Positions 32,292-43,105 of a stretch of 64,000 bases of DNA are shown piece by piece. Origin of the DNA: Thamnidium elegans (taxonomy: Eukaryota > Mucoromycota > Mucoromycetes > Mucorales > Mucoraceae); contig JAIXMG010000007.1 in NCBI GenBank assembly GCA_025201345.1, positions 434,001-498,000 on the forward strand. Direction: 5' to 3'. Each line of letters starts with the position of its first letter. Position 1 is the first letter of the stretch. The notes beneath the pieces are model-generated. The model had not been told where the DNA came from and ran no database searches. It saw nothing but the letters and a program-made list of their open reading frames with translations. Both the position numbers and the translations under genes were made by a program.

Positions 32292-34367
32292 TTATTCATC
32301 ATCAAAATTGCATCCAAAGCTCAATACATTAAAAGCATTTGTACTCCTATTATTATTAGAATTACTTTTCTTTTTCTTTTCAGGTCTACTGGAAGATGCT
32401 TTACTTGTAGCATTTAATCTTTTTGGTTTATTATCTGATATAGTCCATTCCTCTAATGCATTCGATATAATGTCATAATCGTAAATATCTTCTACATCGT
32501 TATTTAAGTCCAGCATAATCGACTTGTATATGGCGCAAAATAAACTGGAAAATTTTGGTGAAACGCCAGACAGCATCTTTCCGATGCTAGCCCCGCTACG
32601 TGCAGTTTCGATATAATAATGAAAATAAATACCATTATACATATTGGTTAAAACATGTGGTAAGCGTAAATAACCAGGGATATCAAGAGCTTGTGATAAA
32701 AGAAAGGATGAATAAATAATACTTTGATATTGAGCTGATAAATGAATCGAGCGTTTCTTTAAGGCGGGTGTTCCAGTCGTAGGAATTGGAACCTCTTCTT
32801 CTGTGTAACCAAGTACAGATGCTAAAGATCGTAGTGTTGCTATAATCATGGCAATTACTTCGTGATTATAAAGTCTTCCATTTTCAATAGATTTAGAGCA
32901 ATGGTGTATCATATATCTTTGACAAAGAATTAATGGGTGTAATTTAGGATCAAATGATGATAAATGTTTGATCTCGTTACTAATATGGAATCTATAGAAA
33001 TCTTCCAAATGCTTGTTGCCTGTGTCACTGTTAATATCGGCATTACTTATCACTCCTCCCGTAACAGATAATACTTCTAAATGATGCTTTTCTCTGATAT
33101 ATTCTTGTACAATAATTGTATTTTTTTCTTCACTTGGCATACGTTCCATTACTGAACCATACATTCCTTGTCTTAACGATCTACTTACATCCCAACTGAA
33201 TTCTCGTTCTATATCTTCGATAAATATACTAGTCCAAAATGTTTTATTTTCAATTACATCCATTACTTGTCTACTTAATCCAGAACTATGGTGGTTCAAG
33301 TTTTTTAATAGGTTTGGCGTAACTAATTCTTTAATTTGGTTATCGAGGAGTTTGGGAAGTAATGGACTATCAGCATCATATCGACTAATTGAGTCAATAA
33401 TTCGATCTTCAAAACCAGATGCCTTTTCCTCTCTTGACTTCATACTACTTTTAGAAATAATTGGTTTCAACTGATCAACTATATTCTTGATTGCATCTTG
33501 TTCATTTAAACAGTTTCTTTTGATGAATTCAGCAACTACCTTTGGCCATCCGTTTTGTTTATTCATCATTGCGATACCATTCTCACTACACCATTGACCG
33601 ATAGGGTATCTAACAATATCAGAATCAAGATAATCGTTACCAAGAAGTGTTCCAAATAAAGGTAATAAGGATGGTTTTAAATTTAACAAAGATGTTAATT
33701 TCTTTGGATGAAATACTCCGGCCGATATATTCTCCCCCTGAGTAGGGATATTTAAAAGCTCAAATGGAATATAACCTTTTCCGATATTTGGGTAAACATG
33801 CATATCTGAATCTTGAGATACTACATACCCATTCTTTTCGGCTGCCAATTCAACTACTTCACTATCTGCTTCTCCTTGACATATCTTTACCTCAACATCA
33901 AGCTCTCGAAGCGTCTGAATAATTACTTCAAGTGTCATAGGGGGTATAAGAAAAAGATCTCCATAGTATTGAATACCGTTTTGTCGTTGCTCTTCGTTTT
34001 TATTGCTTGCGTTAATTTGTTTCAAGTTCCAATAGGTTGAAATCGACCTTTCGATATATGACTTGTGTCTCTTGATCCGGGTCTCCATCTTGTCTTGTGG
34101 AAGCGATCCATCGAACAAAAAAGTCATTTGAATACCGGCTTTTCGCAACGTCTCAACTAAATCCTCAACAACTTTAGCGATCGTGGCATATTGTCCTCCA
34201 TGTGTCCAATCCGTTCTGTTTTCATAAGCAATATGATATACAAATGCATTACCGTCAAATATAAAATGGTCTGTGTTGCTGTCACCTGTCCAATTTAAAT
34301 TCCATTCTACTTTGTCTACAAGGCTAGGATGTGACTTTATAAAAAACGAAAGTCCATGGATTCCCAT
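32292..34367 (-). CDS. Asteroid-type FEN1/XPG-superfamily protein
   Basis: Intron-less gene of 691 residues. The N-terminus MGIHGLSFFIKS with FIFDGNAFVYHI is the XPG N-region as seen in Asteroid (ASTE1) proteins. The XPG I-region follows as VEVKICQGEADSEVVELAAE with NGYVVSQDSDMHVY, which holds acidic metal-binding positions (Glu/Asp of GEADSE and DSD). LFGTLLGNDYL fits the later helix-hairpin segment. The long C-terminus is characteristic of Asteroid homologues and ends in a basic Ser/Lys tail. In animals ASTE1 is a structure-specific DNA nuclease acting at double-strand breaks; the fungal role is unknown. Confidence 0.9.
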   Translation of the reverse strand: MGIHGLSFFIKSHPSLVDKVEWNLNWTGDSNTDHFIFDGNAFVYHIAYENRTDWTHGGQYATIAKVVEDLVETLRKAGIQMTFLFDGSLPQDKMETRIKRHKSYIERSISTYWNLKQINASNKNEEQRQNGIQYYGDLFLIPPMTLEVIIQTLRELDVEVKICQGEADSEVVELAAEKNGYVVSQDSDMHVYPNIGKGYIPFELLNIPTQGENISAGVFHPKKLTSLLNLKPSLLPLFGTLLGNDYLDSDIVRYPIGQWCSENGIAMMNKQNGWPKVVAEFIKRNCLNEQDAIKNIVDQLKPIISKSSMKSREEKASGFEDRIIDSISRYDADSPLLPKLLDNQIKELVTPNLLKNLNHHSSGLSRQVMDVIENKTFWTSIFIEDIEREFSWDVSRSLRQGMYGSVMERMPSEEKNTIIVQEYIREKHHLEVLSVTGGVISNADINSDTGNKHLEDFYRFHISNEIKHLSSFDPKLHPLILCQRYMIHHCSKSIENGRLYNHEVIAMIIATLRSLASVLGYTEEEVPIPTTGTPALKKRSIHLSAQYQSIIYSSFLLSQALDIPGYLRLPHVLTNMYNGIYFHYYIETARSGASIGKMLSGVSPKFSSLFCAIYKSIMLDLNNDVEDIYDYDIISNALEEWTISDNKPKRLNATSKASSSRPEKKKKSNSNNNRSTNAFNVLSFGCNFDDE

Positions 34368-34733
34368 CGTTATATATTAATCCGTTTGATGATCTAAAAT
34401 CAACTGAAAAACTTTTTTTTTTATTTATTTATTTATTTATCAGTTATTTATTGGATAACTTCCCTTCAACCATCAGATATTCGCCCAATCAAAACATATT
34501 TTAAGCTTTCTGGGCGTCTGACAGGAACTGAATAAAATTGTCATTGTTACAGGTAGCAAGCGAGATTTTTATCTTCTGTTAAAGCTACCCGATATGATTA
34601 TTTTATACCTACTACGGTACCTTTGAAAGGACAGTGTTATGGTAAGAAAATGCGTAATTTGTATAGGATTAAAACAGTTTCCATTATTAATGAAAAACTA
34701 TACAGTTTATTATAAGAAGTAAAATAATGATAT
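34368..34733. promoter_or_regulatory. Upstream region of the Asteroid gene with CCAAT box
   Basis: This lies between the Asteroid start (minus) and the 3' end of the OSH3-type gene. A CCAATC at 34485-34490 lies about 120 bp upstream of the Asteroid start and could be a CCAAT-binding-complex site. ATTT repeats lie near 34420-34440. The regulatory role is inferred from position alone. Confidence 0.35.
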
Positions 34734-37592
34734 CTACCATAACTCTGGTATGTTTTCTGGCCATTTACCAGACTCACGTGCTTGCCAATACTGCCCTGCA
34801 AATTTCCATGTACGAGCTATACTATTCTCTTTATTTTCTGATGGGTAGAAACTTGGTTCCTCGTACAAATCCTCTTCTAATCTAAACCACTGAGGACTCC
34901 ATGGAATACCTTTTTCCCTAAAGAGAGTTCGGGTTTCTCTCTGTTTATTTTCGATCCTTAGTTTCTCTTTGTCTGCTTCGTTTATTTTACCTTCTTCGTA
35001 AAATCTTTGATCTGGTCTTAATCTTGAATCTGTCTTTGGCAACTTTCCCTTTTCTATAGGTGTAATTTCATTTAGTTCTATCGCAAATGGAGAGAATCCG
35101 TAATACTTTCTACAAACATCGAGATTGGGAGGCACTTTTGCTCTCCAAACGACCGAAAACGTACGACCGTCCATTTGAATATCTTCAGCTAACGACTCGC
35201 TCCATTTACCTACTATGCGTTTTTTCTTTTCTCCGTTACTAGTATACAGTAAACCAGTAACGTGATTACGTTCTTTTGGGGCGCTAAACAGACCCCCACC
35301 TGTTCCTTCCTTAAATGTAACAATAGCATACTCGCCTGTTGTTTGGTTTATAACTTTCATCTCTCCCACATGCTCCAAGTACTTTTCACCTGCAATCATG
35401 TTACGCATCCAACTAGAAGGTTTTGTAAACGTAAAATGCTCCTTATCGTTTAAACAGACATGAAAGATACCCTCTGCTATAAACTCCATTGATTTCCCCC
35501 AAAATTTACTTTTTAGCTTCGTACATTGCCAATATTTATATCGAACTGATTCTGCGTGAGAAGCAATGATAAGTGGATGATGAGATACTTTTTCCGAGAT
35601 AAAACGGAAACCTTTATCAGGTCGAATACATTCATACGTTTCTGTTAGTATTGGGTTAAAAGGCTACCATCATCATAAAATTAGTTGTTGTTTATATAAT
35701 AATATCGTTTTATATTTATTTATAAATACCTTGCGACCAGTTCTCCATTGAGATGACGTATATGCAGAAACTGCAAACGCTACAACATACATTAATCGGT
35801 CCATGCTACCGCTACTTTCTGCTGCAGTATCTAATAATTCCGAATATTCCAATTCTTCACAGGACTTTTCCAATAGACTGAGCGGTTCATTCATACTGAT
35901 AGGCATTGCAATTTGAGACAAGTCTTTACCGATATTTTTACGGAGAATAGATAATGCTGATACATCATTTGCGACGGAAGGCGATGGTAAAATTTGGCGA
36001 CGATGAAAGTTAGACGGTTCAGATACAAAATCAATAAATTCAGATTCGTTTATGTTTGGATTCTCATCTGCCACTAGTAAAAAAAAAAGGGGGGGGGGGA
36101 TTATTAATATCTCTTATCTTTTGCAATATGAAGCGAAAGCCGATTTACCGATTTCTTCGTTGTCATCATCTTCCGAGGAGTACGTAGAACTTGCCTCGGA
36201 GACAATGCTTTCGTTATCTGAATAATCTTCATCACCACTTGTCAATAAAATAGACTCGGCATCGTAATACAGTTCATCAGACCTAATCGAGTTGCGAAAA
36301 GACTGCGATCCACCGCTGATTGTAAGTGACGGTATATCACCTAATTCACTTCGTATATTCATGTCACTATCGTTCATCATTTTTACTCTTGATTGCCTTC
36401 GAGAAGTAGAAAAACTTTTTCTTTGAAAGGTTGGAGGCGTCAATCGTTGAATGATAGCTCGGACCTCGTGCCATTGTTCTTTTTGTTCATTAGCTAAAGA
36501 CGCTACTCTTCCTGCTTCTTTTTCAAGTAACTGGTATCCGCTATCATCTTTGTGTGCTTCTATAAAAGCAGCCGTATTCTTTTTAAGGGTATCGGTGTTA
36601 TGAACGAGTAAATCGGCATTACGAATGCCTCGATCGATATGAAGCAATAAGTTATCGTTAGCGTAATCTGCTGGTGTATCGTCAGAAGTAGCAGTTTCTG
36701 GCGATAAGAATTCATTTTGATCATCAAAAGACTCTTCTTTTAATTCTTTAAAAGTTATAGTCCAATCGTCAAAGTCTTTGTCGTCGGTACACTTTAAATG
36801 AAATAGAGTAGACCCAGAGTCGATATGAATTAATTTTTGCTGTGGATTAAAGGATATAGTAGCTAATAAAATTTGAATTGACCCGCGTGTGATACTATCA
36901 GGATTCTCAGAGTACGACAAGGCGCCTGTTTTCGAAAGTTGAAACCATCTTCTTGCCCATCCTTGTAATTTTTTACGTCTCTTTTTTAATAACCAACCTG
37001 ATTTGATTATTAAACTATCTTCTAATACTTTTTCTATGTGAGAATGAGTTAATGTAACAGAGAACGCCACAATTTTAGGTGTGTTTTTCGAGAAAGTATT
37101 GTCTGTAATCATGAAAAATAAAAAGCTAAAGTTTAACGTGTGTTACAAACTTGCCAAATCCCACAAAATACATACCGAATACAAGTATGTAGTGTCCTTG
37201 GCTTTTTACTGTATACGAACCTTCGACTTTTGTTTTTACAGAATTTACATGTTCTATAGGGATAAGTTCAGTCCACTCATTCATTTCTCGTAGTTTTTCT
37301 GATGCAAGTGATTTATATCTTGGTCTATTATGAATTATATTCGTATCTATACACAAGTATATATATAGCATTAAGTACTATTTTTTTATTTGCTTTTTCT
37401 TTGTTTACCTCTTTTTTGTGTGCTACCAGTGTCAGGTAAGGAAAGGAGTGGTGATCGGCTGGTTTTTCGATACAGTCCAAAAGCTATATTGTTTTTTCTT
37501 GTAGTAAAAGTCCATTTTATTATGGTTTCTTTTGTTGGTACGTATACATAGTGAAGATAGAAATCTCTTGGTTGTACTTGGATAATCTCCAT
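34734..37592 (-). CDS. OSH3: OSH3-type oxysterol-binding protein (GOLD-PH-ORD)
   Basis: Five exons (37409-37592, 37176-37346, 36149-37102, 35730-36073, 34734-35663) encode 860 residues. The N-terminal GOLD-like domain (1-125) reads MEIIQVQPRDFYLHYVYVPT, IIKWTFTTRKNNIAFGLYRK, as in Osh3. A PH domain follows (about 145-245): SGWLLKKRRKKLQGWARRWF. The ORD (about 490-860) has KPFNPILTETYE and the signature EKVSHHPLI. An FFAT-like motif EFIDFVSE (448-455) in an acidic context lies before the ORD, fitting recruitment to the ER by VAP proteins. Osh3 proteins act at ER-plasma-membrane contacts in phosphoinositide and sterol homeostasis. The EKVSHHPL signature has no nearby Met, but its exon is continuous. 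Confidence 0.93.
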
Positions 37593-38040
37593 AATTCAAC
37601 TTGAAAAGGAAAAAAAAGATGTAATTATTTTTAGTGAAACTTGGAGACTATCAAATAGGAAAAAAATGTATCATATTTGAAACCTTCACCTAACTTTCGC
37701 GAGCGTTTTTATTTAAGCTAAGAAAAATATTACTGCTTTTTTTTTAAAAAAAAAAAAAAAAAAGTTCTCGCTCATACTTAATATCTAAACGCTTTGATTT
37801 AATGACAATATTAATGATCTGTGTACAGTTGCATTAAAAGTCATAACAGTCCTGCTTGAGAGGAAACTATCAGCCACTCTACCCAAGACCGAATTGAACT
37901 TGCGCAAACGAACTGATACTAGAAGGAATCTAAGCTAATATATTCATTAAATACGGTTTGGTTAAGCGTACTTCAACCAATCTAAGCCAATCGACAGATT
38001 TATAGATGTAGTTTTATTTTTTTCGTTTTATTTATTTTTA

Positions 38041-38250
38041 TGATGAATGAATGATTTAGTCTCCAGTCGGCACGAAACCCCATAAATCAAATTAATGACA
38101 AAGGCACCGTTTCAACCCCTAAGGGTCAGGAAGACATTCTATCTTGTATGCGATGAAATCCTAAGATTCCTGGCAATGAAACGCTGAGGCCAAATAAATG
38201 ACAAAACGTTCCATCGTGGCTGCATTCTTCTATTTTTGATTAAAGAAAAA
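38041..38250 (+). repeat. 210-bp core of tandem noncoding duplication, copy 1 (candidate ncRNA)
   Basis: This core matches 39171-39380 base for base as far as I can read, and the next 40 bp differ only by small changes. The upstream 200 bp of each unit are recognisably related but strongly diverged. All frames are closed by stops, so a protein is unlikely. Possible Pol III features on plus are an A-box-like TAGTCTCCAGTCGG (38057-38070), a B-box-like GTTTCAACCCC (38109-38119) and a T5 stop at 38233-38237. C-box TGATGA (38041) and D-box-like CTGA (38184) also occur. RNA identity is not established. Confidence 0.6.
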
Positions 38251-39170
38251 AACAAAATTTGCCCACTTTTTGCACTCCCTTTTATACTTAAATTTTTTTT
38301 TTTAAAAAAGAAAATTTTTTTGTTGCTGCGAATAATTAATTTAAAAAATGTCCCCCCTCCTTTCGAGTGTATGGAGTCAAGTTGACATAGTTTATGGAGT
38401 CACCTATTGTGACTGAAGTGAAATAAATAAATAAATTTATTGGATCGATTGTACAGATAGGAACGCGTATCAAAACTTCTTTTTTTAAAAAAAATGTACG
38501 TACTATGTTATAATACGCTACACTCTGCATAGATATGCATCTTATGTACTTATGCACTTTTATTGTTTTTTATAGAAAAGTACAGTTATATTTCACGTGG
38601 GTGTTTTTCCGCTATAACTGCAGGTTTAGCAGCGTTGCATCAATTGTATAAACATCTTTATTTTTTTTTGACAGCTTAGGGCCAAATACGAACAAAATTG
38701 TTGGTAAGTATCAGAACGAATTCTTGTTACAAAACTAAGTGGCATTCGTTTTTTATTTTTCTTAGTGCAAGACAATAGTCGATAAACAACTTGTTATATT
38801 TCTTATAATAGTGAAGCTTAAAATTAAGAAAAGTGTTGCTCCTTTTTTTTTAAAAAAAAAAAAAAAAAAAAAAAGTCTCACATTTACGTCTAATATCGAA
38901 ACACCTACTATAATAAGACTTATTTGAAGAACCTTTCCATTTAATGGAATTTCAAAAACAAAATTGACAATATGTATATTAATGACTGGTGTACTGTTGC
39001 ATTGAAAGGCATAACAGTCCTACTAAGCGTCTAGTTGAAAGGGGACTAAATTAAGCGTGCACAAATATTAGTCACTGTACCCGCACTAATTTGATACTGC
39101 GAATAATCTATGCTCGGTTAAATTTAACCAATCTAATAGATTATACTTTTTTTTTTCATTTTAATTATTA

Positions 39171-39380
39171 TGATGAATGAATGATTTAGTCTCCAGTCGG
39201 CACGAAACCCCATAAATCAAATTAATGACAAAGGCACCGTTTCAACCCCTAAGGGTCAGGAAGACATTCTATCTTGTATGCGATGAAATCCTAAGATTCC
39301 TGGCAATGAAACGCTGAGGCCAAATAAATGACAAAACGTTCCATCGTGGCTGCATTCTTCTATTTTTGATTAAAGAAAAA
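39171..39380 (+). repeat. 210-bp core of tandem noncoding duplication, copy 2 (candidate ncRNA)
   Basis: Second copy, 1130 bp downstream of copy 1 in direct orientation. The core is identical to copy 1, while the upstream flank (from about 38825) keeps only patches such as GTGTAC-GTTGCATT and ATAACAGTCCT. The distance from that anchor to the core is 182 bp here and 220 bp in copy 1. The same A-box-like, B-box-like and T5 elements are present. Confidence 0.6.
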
Positions 39381-39748
39381 ACAAAATTTGCCCAGTTTTG
39401 CGCTCCCTTTTATACTTTTTTTTTGCAAGGAAAATTTTTTTCTCGCTGTGACTGAAATCTGCCCGACAATGGTCACAATTTCAGTTTTTATTGGCGGTTG
39501 TTCGAACGCAAATGTGTGAGAAAAATCTTAGAAAATAGGTAACTTTTTAGAAAAGAATATAAGGACTTTATAACAAAACAAAAGAAAGGGTTTCTTTACT
39601 GGTAAATATATATATATATATATATATAAAAGAGGAAGAATGAATATTTTTTTTTTGTTCAAAAGAGAGAGAGAGAGAGACTAATAGAGTATAATTATAT
39701 ACATAATGTTTTGTTTTAATGTTATTTTGTTTTTTTGATTTACTAATA

Positions 39749-40812
39749 TTAGCGTTGACGAATAACCAGCTCCAAGAACTATATACATATAAAAATAATA
39801 TATTTAATTTTAAAACATAGTAATAGCAAATATATACAAACCTGCTCATAGTTAATTTGAATCCAGCCATCATTATCAGTATCAAATTGTCTGAAAGAGT
39901 CTGTAAGGGTTTTAACAGTAACACATGCTTGAACAAAGTTATCAAAGGTAATATTTCCTTTGCCTGTTGAATGACCTAGAGTGTAAGTTGTTCATTTCTG
40001 TTCTTTGTTATAAAGATATTATCCATTTATATCACTTACCATATTTATCAAACTTTTGAACTAAAACACGAATAAATTGATCTGATAAGTTGTAACCAAA
40101 GGTCTTCAATGCGTTACTCATTTCATTATGATCAATATTTCCCGAGTTATCAGCATCAAAAGTTTGGAAACATCTCTTCCAATCTTCAATATACTTCCAT
40201 AATCCAGCAAATTCATTAAAATCGATAGTGCCACTATTATCTAATTAGTCGAATAAAGTATTAGTTATCCAAAAAAAATCCCATTTAACCGTCTACGCCT
40301 CATTTTCTTTTTTCTTTTTTTTTTTAAATAAATAAATAATAATAATACCTTTATCGAACATATTGACCATAGTACGAACAGTTTCAATATTGAATGGACT
40401 CCAATCACCGTTAACTAAAGCACGTTGAAGTTCATCAACTGAAAGTTGACCAGAACGATCAGTATCAACAGCTGTAAACCAATTCCAGAGTTGAGGATCA
40501 CTTCCTGGGGGAGGACCTTGGGGACGAGGAGGAGGTGGAGGTCTACCTATTTTTATTATCATAAAACAAGTTAATTCTTTTCTTTTTTTTAAAAAAAAAA
40601 AATTTCGCTTAGTGCTTACCGTATTGTTGAGCAGGTGGGTAACCTTGTTGTGGGGCTTGTCCTTGAGGTCTATATCCTCCAACCTGATAATTTCCTTGTT
40701 GGGGAGTTTGAGGAGGAGGTGCATGATAACCACCTTGTTGTTGATAGGGTTGTTGGTATCCAGCCTGAGGGGTTTGACCAGCTTGATTATAACCGTATTG
40801 GTTGTATGCCAT
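39749..40812 (-). CDS. Penta-EF-hand protein A (ALG-2/peflin type)
   Basis: Five exons (40620-40812, 40349-40546, 40040-40240, 39842-39963, 39749-39778) encode 247 residues. A Tyr/Gln/Pro/Gly-rich N-terminus (about 75 residues) is followed by five EF-hand segments: DTDRSGQLSVDEL, DNSGTIDFNEF, DADNSGNIDHNEM, a shortened fourth loop KYGKGNITFDNF, and DTDNDGWIQINYEQF. The end FLELVIRQR is typical. The family binds Ca2+ and links it to membrane and ESCRT-associated partners. An AG 12 bp upstream of the chosen exon 4 acceptor would insert four residues in the fourth loop; the shorter form matches the paralogue. It is the first of three related genes on this strand. Confidence 0.93.
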
Positions 40813-41007
40813 TTTAAATAAAAATAAAAAAAAAAAAAGTTAGGAGAAAGAGAAAAAAAAGTGTTTTTTTTTTCGCCAAGGAAGTAAAAAAATAAATATA
40901 AAAGAAAAACAAGGGAGAAAAAGGAAATAATTCTAGTGTGCTCCAATCAATAATATGATGTAACCGTGGGGTGTTTTAGTCCTGCTGGTTACTACACTTT
41001 ACGGGGT

Positions 41008-41453
41008 TTATATCTTGCCTTGTGACTAAAACTACTATACGTCGTAAAAAAAAAAGAGAAAAAAAAAAGATTTCTGACCCAAATATGATATATATGTTCC
41101 CAGGGAAGGTATTCTAAAGGTAGATGATCTATGTAAGAACGAGAAGTTAAAAACTTTAAATAACCTAGTAATACCCACGTATCTTTTTTTTCTGTCTCAA
41201 TCCCGTAAGCGGCCGTTAAATAAGAATTCACTGCGCTTACTGCTGCGCGGACTAGTATCTTATTTTAGTTTACTATTTAGCTTTTTACCTTTTAATTTTC
41301 CGAGTATTTGGGCTTCATCAGCATACTTATTAATCCATTATACATCCGTCTCTTTTTCTTTTCTTTTTTTTTCGTATACTTAGCAAACTGCATGCGATAA
41401 ACAGCTTTTACAGCTGAGGTTTTATTTTCAGAAAGACACGTCAGCGGATCCAT
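41008..41453 (-). CDS. Unknown small protein in four short exons
   Basis: A model with exons 41403-41453, 41289-41325, 41079-41251 and 41008-41025 keeps phase throughout and gives 92 residues. It begins MDPLTCLSENKTSAVKA, and the central exon reads VRAAVSAVNSYLTAAYGIET, LGYLKFLTSRSYIDHLPLEY, LPWEHIYHIW. The mixed, non-repetitive composition looks clearly coding. The splice sites are weaker than usual (donors GTTTAT and GTCAGA), so the ends are less certain than the central exon. I do not recognise a family; it sits between two penta-EF-hand genes of the same orientation. Confidence 0.45.
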
Positions 41454-41868
41454 ATCCCTCACTCTACTTAGATTATGCTGATTTGTTCTTAAGTGTAAAA
41501 AAAGATGATGATGTTGCTTCGTTAGTTTTCAAATTGTAAGACGTATACTCAAACGAGGTATTTTTGTATATTTTTTTAATCGAATGATTTAATAACAATA
41601 GTAGATTGTTTATATTAAATGATTCTGTACTTATTATTTGACTTTCGGCAAAACAATACAACGGCCCGTCCAAGATACATATATATGAATATATACAAAT
41701 ACGATATATTAATAATCATGTGGTGACAAAGCCCGTGTGAGAGTGTTCAAGGTTATACACATATTTTTTTTATTATTGGGGAGGCTTGGTTTTTTTTTTT
41801 TTTTTTTTTTTTTTACTAGCACACGGTTGTACAAGTAAAGTTTATTGGCTCTTATACACCTTTTTTTT
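41454..41868. other. Intergenic region between small gene and penta-EF-hand B
   Basis: AT-rich stretch with a T-run of about 24 (41791-41814). It would hold the promoter of the 92-residue gene and the 3' end of penta-EF-hand B. No other feature is seen. Confidence 0.6.
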
Positions 41869-43105
41869 TTACATTTGATAAATGGAGCCAGCTATAAACT
41901 ATAATTGAATTATTGTTAAATTAACCTTCTTTTTTTTTTATTGTATATTAACTTACTCGTTCAAGGTCGGTATTAAATCCAACATTACCAAACAGTTGTT
42001 TCATAAATCGGTGCCCTTCTTCATATCTACAAAGTGTAACACATGCTACAATAAAGTTATCAAAGTGAATTCGCTTATCATCAGGACGAACATATTTTTG
42101 AATCAATTCAGTTATAAATGTATCGCTGAGACTAGTAAGTCCTAAGGATTTGATAGCAACATTCATTTCACGGAAATCAAGTGTACCAGTTTTGTCTGCA
42201 TCTAAATGTTTGAAATAACAATCCCAATTCTTAATGAAAGTAAGCATATCTGGAAACTCATTCACATCAATCATATAATCTTTATCTAAAGAAAAAGTGT
42301 CAGTTAAGAAAACAAATTTCTATTATGTTATTGTATTACTTTGATCAAACATTCCCATGATCATCATGACTGCTTCATTTGTAAAACCAGTACCGTCTTT
42401 ATTCACTAAAAATACAGCTAGTTCTTCGAATGTAATAAAGTTTGAGTAATCAGCATCTACTGATTCGAAAGATACACGGAAGTTTGGACTTGGTTCGAAA
42501 TATTGAGGTCCATCAGTAATAGAGGGAGGATTTGGTCTAGAAGGCATATCAGGTAAATTGGATTGAAGTGACGGTGACACAGTATCTGGCAATGCTTTAT
42601 CGATTGGTGGGCTTGGAGTTGCTATCACGTTAGAATTGAGTTGGTTTGTATTCATATTTAGAGCGTAAAAGTTTGGATCAATGTTCATATTTTGTTGTTG
42701 TTGATCAAAGGGTGATATATTATTAAGGCCGTAAGAAGTTACGTTGCTTTGATTATCGATTTTCATAAAATCTTGCATTGGCGTAGATGAATTTATACAG
42801 AATGCCGTTGGCGGTATGGATGGGTTTATAGGTAGTGGTTTAAATAATTCCATGGCCAAAATATCCCCTATATCGTATGATTCAAATGAGTTTCGATGAT
42901 TTTCAGGAGAGTGATTTTCTTGCGGCTGTGGTATTTGAGTATTATCAAGGGATAAATGTGCCATAAGCTCAACGTTAGGATCACAACTATAGTTACGGCA
43001 AGAACTATGATTATTTCGTACTTTTTTAGAATGTTTTGGGTGAATTACGTTCATACATTCTCGCATACGCTTTGCAATGTTATCAGGACATTTTTTCTTT
43101 GTCAT
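41869..43105 (-). CDS. Penta-EF-hand protein B with long divergent N-terminus
   Basis: Three exons (42340-43105, 41957-42285, 41869-41898) encode 374 residues. The N-terminal 190 residues are low complexity, unlike the Gly/Tyr/Gln leaders of A and C, and start with a basic Cys-containing stretch (MTKKKCPDNIAKRMRECMNV). The EF-hand part begins near 212: SVDADYSNFITFEELAVFL, DQNKDYMIDVNEF, DADKTGTLDFREM, RPDDKRIHFDNF, ending in RFIAGSIYQM. Loops are more degenerate than in A and C; the first lacks the usual Gly, so Ca2+ affinity may be reduced. The last exon of ten codons was placed by phase and by the family's conserved Phe-rich end. Confidence 0.85.

Larger units (their letters stand above)
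37593..39748. other. Intergenic region carrying a tandem noncoding duplication
   Basis: About 2.1 kb lies between OSH3 and the first penta-EF-hand gene. It holds two related noncoding units, roughly 37715-38310 and 38825-39440, each starting with a T-run/A-run junction and ending in an almost identical 250-bp block. No protein-coding frame is supported. A TA-repeat and a GA-repeat lie at about 39607-39680, just beyond the end of the first penta-EF-hand gene. Confidence 0.8.

Noticed and set aside
38113..38126. CAACCCCTAA read as a telomerase RNA template
   Set aside because: The motif has four C rather than three, is very short, and occurs in two tandem copies, which is unlikely for a telomerase RNA gene. 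Nothing else supports it.
38041..39420. Direct repeats as the long terminal repeats of a retrotransposon or TRIM element
   Set aside because: The interior has no coding sequence, the similarity extends well upstream of each repeat in diverged form, and no primer-binding site, polypurine tract or target duplication was found. Tandem duplication explains the pattern better.
40293..40946. 217-codon open frame on minus across the first introns of penta-EF-hand A
   Set aside because: It runs through A/T-rich intron sequence and only overlaps true exon 2. The spliced model has complete EF-hands.
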